64,000 nucleotides of DNA, taken from NCBI RefSeq assembly GCF_043195095.1, contig NZ_JBAFWN010000001.1; one strand, given 5' to 3'. Source of the DNA: NCEH01 sp043195095. Its GTDB lineage: Bacteria > Pseudomonadota > Alphaproteobacteria > Rhizobiales > Xanthobacteraceae. The translations under genes were made by a program, and so were the position numbers. Positions 53,898 through 60,905 of the stretch are shown here, piece by piece; position 1 is the first letter of the stretch, and every line of letters begins with the position of its first letter. Under the pieces are notes generated by a model. That model was not told the origin of the DNA. It worked only from the letters and a program-made list of their open reading frames with translations, and ran no database searches.

Positions 53898-55574
53898 ATG
53901 TCGTCGTTATCGGCCACGATCCAGGACGTCTTCAACGAACCCGGCTGCGGCAAGAATGCCAACAAGTCCGAGGCCGAGCGCAAGAAGGGCTGCACCAAGC
54001 AATTGCAACCCGGCGGCGCCGCCGGCGGCTGTGCGTTCGACGGCGCGAAGATCGCGCTCCAGCCGCTGACTGACGTTGCTCATCTCATCCACGGCCCGAT
54101 CGCATGCGAAGGTAACAGCTGGGACAATCGCGGGGCCAAATCCTCCGGTTCCAACATCTGGCGCACCGGCTTCACCACCGACATCAACGAGACCGATGTC
54201 GTGTTCGGCGGCGAGAAGCGTCTGTTCAAGGCGATCCGCGAGGTCATCGAGAAATACGACCCCCCCGCGGTGTTCGTCTATCAGACCTGCGTGCCCGCGA
54301 TGATCGGCGACGATATCAATGCGGTGTGCAAGGCGGCGAAAGAGAAATTCGGCAAGCCGGTCATTCCGGTGAATTCCCCAGGCTTCGTCGGCCCCAAGAA
54401 TCTCGGCAACAAGCTCGCGGGCGAAGCCCTGCTGGAGCATGTCATCGGCACCGAGGAACCCGAATATACCACCCCTTATGACCTCAACATCATCGGCGAA
54501 TACAACCTGGCCGGCGAGTTGTGGCAGGTGAAGCCGCTGCTCGATGAGCTGGGCATCCGCATCTTCTCCAGCATCTCCGGCGACGGGCGCTACAAAGAAG
54601 TGGCCTATTCCCATCGCGCCAAGGCGGCGATGATGGTGTGCTCCAAGGCCATGATCAATGTTGCCCGCAAGATGGAGGAACGCTACGGTATTCCCTTCTT
54701 CGAGGGCTCTTTCTACGGCATTGAGGATTCCAGCGACTCCTTGCGCGAAATCGCCCGCCTGCTGATCGAGCGCGGCGCGCCCGAGGAATTGATGACCCGC
54801 ACCGAGGCGGTGATCGCCCGTGAGGAGGCCAAGGCCTGGGCCGCGATCGCCTCCTACAAGCCCCGCTTCAGGGGCAAAAAGGTTCTGCTCATCACGGGCG
54901 GCGTGAAATCATGGTCGGTCGTGGCGGCGCTGCAGGAAGCCGGCCTTGAGCTGGTGGGCACCTCGGTGAAGAAGTCCACCAAGGAAGACAAGGAACGCAT
55001 CAAGGAATTGATGGGCCAGGACGCCCACATGATCGACGACATGACGCCGCGCGAAATGTACAAAATGCTGAAGGACGCGAAGGCGGACATCATGCTCTCG
55101 GGCGGTCGCTCGCAATTCATAGCGCTGAAGGCGTCCATGCCCTGGCTCGACATCAACCAGGAGCGCCACCACGCCTATATGGGCTATGTGGGCATGGTGA
55201 AGCTGGTCGAGGAGATCGACAAGGCGCTTTACAATCCCATCTGGGAACAGGTGCGCAAGGCGGCGCCCTGGGAAGTCGCCGGCACCAATTGGCAAGCCGT
55301 GGCCATGGCGCAGATGGATGCGGAAGCCGCCGCGCTGGCGGCGGATCCGGTGGCCGCCGAAGCCGCGCGCCGCGCGAAGAAGATCTGTAACTGCAAGTCG
55401 GTCGATCTCGGCACCATCGAGGATGCGATCGCCGTCCATGGACTGACCGACGTGGAGGGTGTGCGCACCCACACCCACGCGTCCGGCGGCTGCGGGGCCT
55501 GCTCCGAACGCATCGACGACATCCTCGCAGCCGTCGCCATGACGGCTGTCCCTGCTCTCCAGGCTGCGGAATAG
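53898..55574 (+). CDS. nifE: FeMo-co scaffold NifE with C-terminal [2Fe-2S] BFD-like domain
   Basis: NifE, 558 aa, forms the NifEN scaffold on which FeMo-co is matured. Conserved cysteines: NEPGCGKNANKSEAERKKGC and GGCAFDGA near the N-terminus, HGPIACEGNSWDNRG and YQTCVPAMIGDD. Beyond the usual NifE end, residues about 490-540 add KKICNCKSVDLGTIEDAI and ASGGCGACSERIDDIL, a C-x-C...C-x2-C arrangement as in BFD-like [2Fe-2S] ferredoxins. The ATG at 53898 with GGAG 5 bp upstream is preferred to 53892, which directly abuts the ribosome site. Confidence 0.96.
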   Translation: MSSLSATIQDVFNEPGCGKNANKSEAERKKGCTKQLQPGGAAGGCAFDGAKIALQPLTDVAHLIHGPIACEGNSWDNRGAKSSGSNIWRTGFTTDINETDVVFGGEKRLFKAIREVIEKYDPPAVFVYQTCVPAMIGDDINAVCKAAKEKFGKPVIPVNSPGFVGPKNLGNKLAGEALLEHVIGTEEPEYTTPYDLNIIGEYNLAGELWQVKPLLDELGIRIFSSISGDGRYKEVAYSHRAKAAMMVCSKAMINVARKMEERYGIPFFEGSFYGIEDSSDSLREIARLLIERGAPEELMTRTEAVIAREEAKAWAAIASYKPRFRGKKVLLITGGVKSWSVVAALQEAGLELVGTSVKKSTKEDKERIKELMGQDAHMIDDMTPREMYKMLKDAKADIMLSGGRSQFIALKASMPWLDINQERHHAYMGYVGMVKLVEEIDKALYNPIWEQVRKAAPWEVAGTNWQAVAMAQMDAEAAALAADPVAAEAARRAKKICNCKSVDLGTIEDAIAVHGLTDVEGVRTHTHASGGCGACSERIDDILAAVAMTAVPALQAAE

Positions 55575-55582
55575 GCGGCGCC

Positions 55583-56962
55583 ATGGCCACGGTCACACTC
55601 GGCAAGAAGGCCTGCGCGGTCAATCCGCTGAAGATGAGCCAGCCGATCGGCGGCGCGCTCGCCTTCATGGGGCTGCGCGGCGCCATGCCGCTCCTGCACG
55701 GCTCCCAGGGCTGCACCTCGTTCGGCCTGGTGCTGTTCGTGCGGCATTTCAAGGAAGCGATCCCGATGCAGACCACCGCCATGAGCGAGGTGGCCACGGT
55801 GCTCGGGGGCTATGAGAACGTCGAGCAGGCGGTGCTGAACATCCATAAGCGCACCAAGCCGGAGATCATCGGCATCTGCTCCACCGGCGTCACCGAGACC
55901 AAGGGCGATGACGTGGAGGGGTACATCAAGCTGATCCGGCAGAACCATCCGGAAGTGGCCAACCTGCCGATGGTCTATGTCTCGACGCCCGACTTCAAGG
56001 ACGCGTTCCAGGACGGCTGGGAAAAGACCGTGGCCCGCATGGTGGAAGTGCTGGTGGAGACGCCCGCCAATGCCGCCCGCCGCGATGCGGCGCGGGTGAA
56101 CGTTCTGCCCGGGTGCCATCTCACGCCAGGCGATATCGAGGAAGTGCGCACCATCCTTGAGGATTTCGGCCTGGAGCCCTCGTTCCTGCCGGACCTCGGA
56201 GGCTCGCTCGACGGGCACATCCCCGATGAGTTCACTCCGACCACCATCGGCGGCATCGGCGTGGATGAAGTCGCAACCATGGGCCAGGCGAGCTGGACTA
56301 TCGCCATTGGCGCCCAGATGCAGCTCGCAGCCGAAGCCATGCACAAGAAGACCGGGACCCCGTTCCGGGTGTTCGAACGCCTGTGCGGCCTTGGTCCGAA
56401 CGATGCGTTCGTCTCTTTCCTCAGCGAGATCAGTGGCCGGCCTGTCCCGCTGAAATATCGCCGCCAGCGGGGCCAATTGGTCGACGCCATGCTGGACGCC
56501 CATTTCCACATCGGCGGCCGCAAGCTCGCCATCGGCGCGGAACCCGACCTGCTGTTCGATTTCAGCTCCATGCTGCATGAGCTGGGCGCCCATGTGACGG
56601 CGGCCGTCACCACCACCCAGTCGCCCGTTCTTTGCCGGGTCGAGGCGGAGGAGGTGCTGATCGGTGATCTGGAGGATCTGGAAACCCTTGCGAAGACGCG
56701 CGGGTGCGACCTCCTGGTGACGCATTCCCACGGCCGACAGGCGGCCGAGCGTCTGCACATCCCCTTCTATCGCGCCGGCATGCCCATGTTCGACAGACTC
56801 GGCGCCGGGCATCAGCTGAGCGTTGGTTATCGCGGCACGCGCGACACGATCTTCGCCATCAGCAATCTCATTATTGCCGACCACGAGGAAAATCACGAAC
56901 CCACGCCCGATACCTGGCGCGGCGAAGGCCACGCCGCCGGCCATGCCGCCGCGGCGCATTGA
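55583..56962 (+). CDS. nifN: FeMo-co scaffold NifN
   Basis: NifN, 459 aa, beta-type partner of NifE. It begins MATVTLGKKACAVNPLKMSQ and has HGSQGCTSFGLVLFVRHFKE near residue 40, GICSTGVTETKGDDVEGY near 100, and FRVFERLCGLGPNDAFVSFLSE near 265. The last 30 residues are histidine- and alanine-rich (GEGHAAGHAAAAH), which could bind metal or be disordered. The start lies 8 bp after nifE, and nifX follows 25 bp later. Confidence 0.97.
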   Translation: MATVTLGKKACAVNPLKMSQPIGGALAFMGLRGAMPLLHGSQGCTSFGLVLFVRHFKEAIPMQTTAMSEVATVLGGYENVEQAVLNIHKRTKPEIIGICSTGVTETKGDDVEGYIKLIRQNHPEVANLPMVYVSTPDFKDAFQDGWEKTVARMVEVLVETPANAARRDAARVNVLPGCHLTPGDIEEVRTILEDFGLEPSFLPDLGGSLDGHIPDEFTPTTIGGIGVDEVATMGQASWTIAIGAQMQLAAEAMHKKTGTPFRVFERLCGLGPNDAFVSFLSEISGRPVPLKYRRQRGQLVDAMLDAHFHIGGRKLAIGAEPDLLFDFSSMLHELGAHVTAAVTTTQSPVLCRVEAEEVLIGDLEDLETLAKTRGCDLLVTHSHGRQAAERLHIPFYRAGMPMFDRLGAGHQLSVGYRGTRDTIFAISNLIIADHEENHEPTPDTWRGEGHAAGHAAAAH

Positions 56963-56987
56963 TGCGAGACGAGGAAAGGAAGATCCC

Positions 56988-57383
56988 ATGAAAATCGCCT
57001 TCGCCACCCAGGATCTGAAGCGTGTCGATGCTCATTTTGGCTGGGCCAAGAACATCGCGATCTATGAAATCGGTCCCCAAGGGCATCAGTTTCTCGAGGC
57101 CATCCAGTTTGATGGCGACCTCAAAGAAGATGGCAATGAGGACAAGCTCGGTCCGAAGATCGAGGCGATCAAGGATTGCGCCATCCTCTATGTCGCGGCC
57201 ATCGGCGGGTCCGGCGCGGCGCGCGTCGTGGCGAACAACATCCATCCCATGAAGGTGAACCAGCCGGAGGACATCTCCGACCTTCTCGTGAAGCTGGAGG
57301 ATGTGCTGAAGGGCAATCCTCCTCCCTGGCTGCGCAAGGCCCTGTCCAAGGGCCAGGAACGCACCTTCGACTTTGATGAATGA
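56988..57383 (+). CDS. nifX: FeMo-co carrier protein NifX
   Basis: NifX, 131 aa, binds NifB-co and VK-cluster intermediates of FeMo-co synthesis. MKIAFATQDLKRVDAHFGWAKNIAIYEI opens the dinitrogenase iron-molybdenum cofactor-binding fold, and the conserved His is in VDAHFGWAK at about residue 14. The ATG at 56988 is preceded by AGGAAAGGA. Its stop at 57383 leaves 7 bp before the DUF269 gene. Confidence 0.95.
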   Translation: MKIAFATQDLKRVDAHFGWAKNIAIYEIGPQGHQFLEAIQFDGDLKEDGNEDKLGPKIEAIKDCAILYVAAIGGSGAARVVANNIHPMKVNQPEDISDLLVKLEDVLKGNPPPWLRKALSKGQERTFDFDE

Positions 57384-57390
57384 GGATCAC

Positions 57391-57858
57391 ATGGCCGAAA
57401 CTGCAGAACTCGCCCCGACCACCGCTGCCGAAGCCCCCTTCATCAAGGAATTGATCAAGGTCTGGCGCGCGCAGGATTCTCATGGCGCGTGGGACAGCAA
57501 GGCCGATCTCGCCCTGCTGGAACCCTATATTCTTGACAAGGAGGCGCGCCGCGCCCTGCCGATCATCGGCGATCCCGATCCCGACACGCTCTGGCGCATG
57601 GAGCTGTTCTTCAATGCTGTCTGCCTCTCCATCGAGAAGGCAACCGGCGTGATGATCACTCCCATGATGAAGATGAGCCATGAAGGCTTCGGCCGCATGG
57701 TGCTGATCGGCGGCCGGCTGATCGTGGTGAACAAGCAATTGCGCGACGTGCACCGCTTTGGCTTCGATTCCCTCGCGAAATTGGCCGAGGAGGGTCAGAA
57801 GCACGTCAATGCCGGCATCGAAATGATCGAGAAGTTCGAAGCCGTCGCGAAATATTGA
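57391..57858 (+). CDS. NifX-associated nitrogen fixation protein (DUF269)
   Basis: NifX-associated protein with a DUF269 domain, 155 aa. Features: FIKELIKVWRAQDSHGAWD near residue 20, ILDKEARRALPIIGDPDPDTLWRME near 50, and GVMITPMMKMSHEGFGRMVLIGGRLIVVNKQLRD near 85. Always found beside nifX; a structural or assembly role in FeMo-co synthesis is assumed, but the biochemistry is unknown. ATG 57391 has TGAGGA upstream. Confidence 0.93.
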   Translation: MAETAELAPTTAAEAPFIKELIKVWRAQDSHGAWDSKADLALLEPYILDKEARRALPIIGDPDPDTLWRMELFFNAVCLSIEKATGVMITPMMKMSHEGFGRMVLIGGRLIVVNKQLRDVHRFGFDSLAKLAEEGQKHVNAGIEMIEKFEAVAKY

Positions 57859-57866
57859 GGTGATCC

Positions 57867-58067
57867 ATGAGTGACCTGGAAAGCTTGAAAGCTGAAATCA
57901 AGAAGCTGTCGGCGAAAGCGACGGCAGCCAAGATGGATTTGCATGATCTGTCCGAGGAACTGCCGATCAGCTGGGAGACCATCCCGGAAGTCGCCAAGCG
58001 GGCCCACGAGGCCTTCGCCGAACTGGAGCAGAAACGCGCCCAGCTGAAGGCACTTGAGGCCGCCTGA
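57867..58067 (+). CDS. CCE_0567-family nif metalloprotein
   Basis: Small helical protein of 66 aa, MSDLESLKAEIKKLSAKATAAKMDLHD..., matching the CCE_0567 family of nif-cluster proteins that form a two-helix antiparallel hairpin. It is a frequent neighbour of DUF269 and ferredoxin genes in diazotrophs, where a metal-binding role has been suggested. It starts 8 bp after the DUF269 gene. Confidence 0.9.
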   Translation: MSDLESLKAEIKKLSAKATAAKMDLHDLSEELPISWETIPEVAKRAHEAFAELEQKRAQLKALEAA

Positions 58068-58177
58068 TACTACCGGCGCGCATCCGCCTTGCGCGATGCC
58101 TGCGCGGCTCAACGCAATCGCTCGCGGCGCCGGTCAAGGAACGGCGCCGTTGGTCTCATTTGAAAGTCGAGAGCATC

Positions 58178-58477
58178 ATGTCAAACGCAACCCGCGACGG
58201 CCGCGCCTGGCAGCCGGAATATCTCCTGGCCATCGACGCTAAGAAGTGCATCGGCTGCGGTCGCTGCTACAAGGTCTGCGGCCGCGATGTGATGACCCTG
58301 AAAGGCATCAATGAAGAGGGCGAATTCATCAGCCTCGATGACGATGAGGATGATGAAGTCGAGAAGAAGATCATGGTCATGAACGACGATGGGGCCTGCA
58401 TCGGCTGCGGCGCCTGCGCGCGCGTCTGCCCGACCAATTGCCAGACCCATGGCGCGGAGAAGGCGGAAGCCGCCTGA
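58178..58477 (+). CDS. fdxB: Nif-specific ferredoxin III (FdxB type)
   Basis: 2[4Fe-4S] ferredoxin of 99 aa. Cluster motifs are CIGCGRCYKVCGR near residue 24 and CIGCGACARVCPTNC near residue 74, separated by an acidic insertion (DDDEDDEVEKK) of about 40 residues. This pattern is that of nif-specific ferredoxin III. Start ATG 58178, with an upstream in-frame TTG rejected. Last gene of the nifHDKENX unit before a hairpin. Confidence 0.94.
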   Translation: MSNATRDGRAWQPEYLLAIDAKKCIGCGRCYKVCGRDVMTLKGINEEGEFISLDDDEDDEVEKKIMVMNDDGACIGCGACARVCPTNCQTHGAEKAEAA

Positions 58478-58496
58478 GCTGCCACCGCAGGAAATG

Positions 58497-58535
58497 CACG
58501 CAACCGCCGGCGAGACGCGAGCCGGCGGTTGCGTG
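58497..58535. terminator. Strong hairpin ending the nifHDKENX-fdxB operon
   Basis: CACGCAACCGCCGGC (58497-58511) and GCCGGCGGTTGCGTG (58521-58535) form a perfect 15-bp stem with a 9-base loop. There is no clear T-run on the plus strand, so it may stop or trim transcripts from both convergent sides. Confidence 0.7.
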
Positions 58536-58717
58536 ACATGCCGGTTCATCACTGTCGATTGACGGGTGGCGTCATGTACCAAGGCGGGGCGGAGTCGCGC
58601 CGATCCGGCGCCGATATTCCGTTCTTCCTAAGATACTTGAACGCCATCGGCCACGGCCATCACACCACTCGGATGCATGACCGCGGCCGTTTCATTCGCG
58701 CGTTGTTTCAAACGAAC

Positions 58718-59032
58718 TTATTCGATGCCCTGTTCGCGCGCCTTCCACATGGCGGCGATGCGGAAGCGCTCGTTGATGGCAGCTGGACTCGCGAGAATTT
58801 CCGCCTCGGCTTCGGCGAATGCCGCCACCACCTTATCGGCCTCCTCGCGGGTCAGGGGCAGGCGCCCGGCGACGTGGGTGGCCTCTGGTACCGCAGCGAG
58901 GATCGCGCGCCGGTTCGGATGATCCTTCACCTCGATCAGCTCGAAGGCCTCAAGCGCGCCGTCGAGACAGATGGCGAGGCCGATCACCTCCAGCTTCCGT
59001 CCATCCTGTGTGGTCTTGATGAGGGTGGTCAT
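58718..59032 (-). CDS. Conserved small protein, unrecognised, nif-adjacent
   Basis: Protein of 104 aa starting MTTLIKTTQDGRKLEVIGLA, not recognised. A conserved-looking block is LPLTREEADKVVAAFAEAEAEILASP; the rest is mostly beta-strand then helix, with no Cys cluster. It ends the minus-strand group rhodanese-89 aa-104 aa and its ATG overlaps the preceding stop by 4 nt, so the two small proteins are made in step. Its place next to nifX/fdxB suggests a nif accessory role, which is inference. Confidence 0.65.
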   Translation of the reverse strand: MTTLIKTTQDGRKLEVIGLAICLDGALEAFELIEVKDHPNRRAILAAVPEATHVAGRLPLTREEADKVVAAFAEAEAEILASPAAINERFRIAAMWKAREQGIE

Positions 59033-59298
59033 GATCTGCCTTCCTCTTCTGTCGCAAGCCAGCTGTAGCCACCCTGATCCCAGAGCTGGGCCAGGGCCTG
59101 GTCGGCCTTCCAGCCGGGGAACTGCTGCTGCACCGTGTCGAAATCGCTCTGGAAGCGGGCCGCGTCGTCTCCGGCGAGATGGGCAACCATGTGCTCGGTC
59201 TTGAACCGCAACACGAAGGACGCGCCATCCCCGCCCGCGCAAAGCTGATATTCCTCGCCCTCCAGGATGATATCGGCCGCGATCGTCTGCTCGCTCAT
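59029..59298 (-). CDS. Conserved small protein, unrecognised, nif-adjacent
   Basis: Protein of 89 aa beginning MSEQTIAADIILEGEEYQLC. One Cys, no membrane segment or signal; a hydrophobic-acidic core is followed by FPGWKADQALAQLWDQGGYSWLATEEEG. No family recognised. It lies 28 bp downstream of the rhodanese and overlaps the next gene by 4 nt, so it belongs to a small operon beside fdxB. Confidence 0.65.
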   Translation of the reverse strand: MSEQTIAADIILEGEEYQLCAGGDGASFVLRFKTEHMVAHLAGDDAARFQSDFDTVQQQFPGWKADQALAQLWDQGGYSWLATEEEGRS

Positions 59299-59326
59299 GC
59301 GCTTGACCTCCTTCTGGCCGCGACTT

Positions 59327-60187
59327 TCATGCGGCCACGGCCGCAGGCGTGTCCTCGGCGCCGCCCCATTCCGCCCAGGAGCCGTCATAGACGGCGGCCG
59401 AGGGATGGCCGATCACATGCAAGCCGAGCGCGAGCACGCAGGATGAGATCCCCGAGGCGCAGGTGGTGACGATCGGCCGGCTGAGATCTATTCCCGCGGC
59501 GGCGAACCGCGCCGCAAGGGCCTCGCGCCCCAGCAGGGCTCCGGTCTCGGGATGGATCAGATCGGCCCAGGGAATGTTGATGGCATTGGGGATATGGCCC
59601 AGCTTCTTCACCGGGAAGACATCTTCCTGCGTTCCGTCGAATTTCGCCGGGCCGCGCGCGTCAATAAGCTGTTCTGCTCCACTGAGCAGGTTGTCCTGGA
59701 TCTGGCCCATGCTGCGCACCAGTTCCGGCCGGAATCGGGCTTCGAATGCGCGCGGCTCGGGGCGGACCGGCGACATCTCGGTCGGCAGCTTCTCCTTGAC
59801 CCATTTGGCGAATCCGCCGTCGAGCATCGCCACATTGTCATGGCCGAACACGCGGAACATCCACCAGGCACGACCAGCCGCGGAGCCGCCATACAAACGA
59901 TCATAGACCACGACGCGATCGCCGGGTCCCACGCCCATAAGCCCCACCTTCTTGGCGAAGTCCGAGGCGCTCGGCAGCATGTGCGGCAGCGGGCTCGATG
60001 TATCCGCTACGTGATCAATATCAAAATGAACCGAGCCGGGAAGGTGACGCCCGCGATATTGCGTGCGCCCGTCAAGATTTGTGCTGGTGTGGTGCCAAGT
60101 GCAGTCCAGGATCCGAACATCCGGATCCGCAAGATGCGCTGCAAGCCATTCGGTGGTTACAAGTCCTTCAGGATTTTCCGAGCTCAT
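59327..60187 (-). CDS. Sulfurtransferase (rhodanese, 3-mercaptopyruvate type)
   Basis: Two-domain rhodanese-like sulfurtransferase, 286 aa. The catalytic Cys is in IVTTCASGISSCVLALGL near residue 247. The N-terminal domain has LDCTWHH (near 27), RGRHLPGSVHFDIDHVAD and VVVYDRLYGGSAAGRAWWMFRVFGH. The loop CASGISSC is closer to 3-mercaptopyruvate sulfurtransferases than to thiosulfate enzymes (CRKGVT). It may feed sulfur into Fe-S or FeMo-co assembly. Start ATG 60187 is chosen; a TGT-N10-ACA motif lies just upstream without a -24/-12 element. Confidence 0.9.
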   Translation of the reverse strand: MSSENPEGLVTTEWLAAHLADPDVRILDCTWHHTSTNLDGRTQYRGRHLPGSVHFDIDHVADTSSPLPHMLPSASDFAKKVGLMGVGPGDRVVVYDRLYGGSAAGRAWWMFRVFGHDNVAMLDGGFAKWVKEKLPTEMSPVRPEPRAFEARFRPELVRSMGQIQDNLLSGAEQLIDARGPAKFDGTQEDVFPVKKLGHIPNAINIPWADLIHPETGALLGREALAARFAAAGIDLSRPIVTTCASGISSCVLALGLHVIGHPSAAVYDGSWAEWGGAEDTPAAVAA

Positions 60188-60278
60188 GCACTTGATCTCC
60201 CTGTCGGAAAGCCGACCCACTGTCGCGAATTAGACACCGGACCCCCGCGCCCGGTGCTGCCTTATCTCACCGCTTCCG

Positions 60279-60737
60279 TCACAGTACGCGCGGCATCGCA
60301 TAGCCCGGCTGGGGCCGCGCATCGTAATAGTCCGGCCGCTCCGGCCAGCCGCCCTCGGCGATGAATTTGAAATGGGCGATCCGCACCGGGGCGCCCACCG
60401 AGCAGGACACCTCCGCGAACTTGATCTCGCGATTTCCAGGCCCGGCCGAGAAGTCAGCCACCACCTTGCCGTCCGCCGTGCGCGCACGCGCGAAGCCAGG
60501 CGTCCCGACCGTAACGGCCGGCACCGAACTCGCGACGAACAAAGGCGTTTCCTCGCCTTCCGCCTCGGGGCCGAACGCCGGGGTGGCGAAGGTGAAGGTG
60601 GTCAGGATGCCGCTGCGCTCCACCGGCCGGTCCGCGGTGAGGGGCCGGGCGACCGAATAGATGGTCAAGGTTCCGCCGGCAAGAAGCGCCTTCAGCTCTT
60701 CCAGGGAGGTTTGGGCAAATTCTTCTGCAACGTTCAT
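60279..60737 (-). CDS. Unrecognised beta-rich protein, nif-adjacent
   Basis: Protein of 152 aa from ATG 60737 (MNVAEEFAQTSLEELKALLA). It has no Cys cluster, signal or membrane segment. The middle reads as alternating beta strands (LTIYSVARPL, GILTTFTFATPAFG, VTVGTPGFARARTADGKVV), and the end is aromatic and proline-rich (GWPERPDYYDARPQPGYAMP). The GTPGFARARTADGKVV...APVRIAHFKF pattern recalls beta-sandwich phage tail-accessory proteins, but this is a visual impression. First gene of the group leading to the rhodanese (91-bp gap). Confidence 0.65.
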   Translation of the reverse strand: MNVAEEFAQTSLEELKALLAGGTLTIYSVARPLTADRPVERSGILTTFTFATPAFGPEAEGEETPLFVASSVPAVTVGTPGFARARTADGKVVADFSAGPGNREIKFAEVSCSVGAPVRIAHFKFIAEGGWPERPDYYDARPQPGYAMPRVL

Positions 60738-60775
60738 GTCAGTCTCCAAACAATGGCGGGTTGAGAAACGACAGA

Positions 60776-60790
60776 TCAATTTCTGTGCCA
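60776..60790 (-). promoter_or_regulatory. Imperfect sigma-54 promoter candidate
   Basis: Minus strand TGGCAC-AGAAA-TTGA: a perfect -24 element, but the invariant C of the -12 GC is missing (TTGA). It lies 39 bp upstream of the 152-aa gene. No TGT-N10-ACA was found upstream. Weak candidate. Confidence 0.3.
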
Positions 60791-60905
60791 ATTGCCCCCG
60801 CATCCGCGTGGACTGGCAGAACCTGCCGATCGCGTGCCTATCTGCGGGAAATTTGCGCGAATCTTGCAGGGATGTTCCGGCGAGACGAACAGATGTAGGC
60901 AGCCC

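Noticed and set aside
60221..60236. TGT-CGCGAATTAG-ACA, a NifA-site match upstream of the rhodanese
   Set aside because: It is only about 35 bp from the start codon and no -24/-12 promoter lies between. About one such motif per 4 kb is expected by chance.
60818..60832. TGGCAGAACCTGCC as a -24/-12 promoter for the flavoprotein gene
   Set aside because: The GG to GC spacing is 8, not 10, bases, so sigma-54 polymerase should not recognise it.
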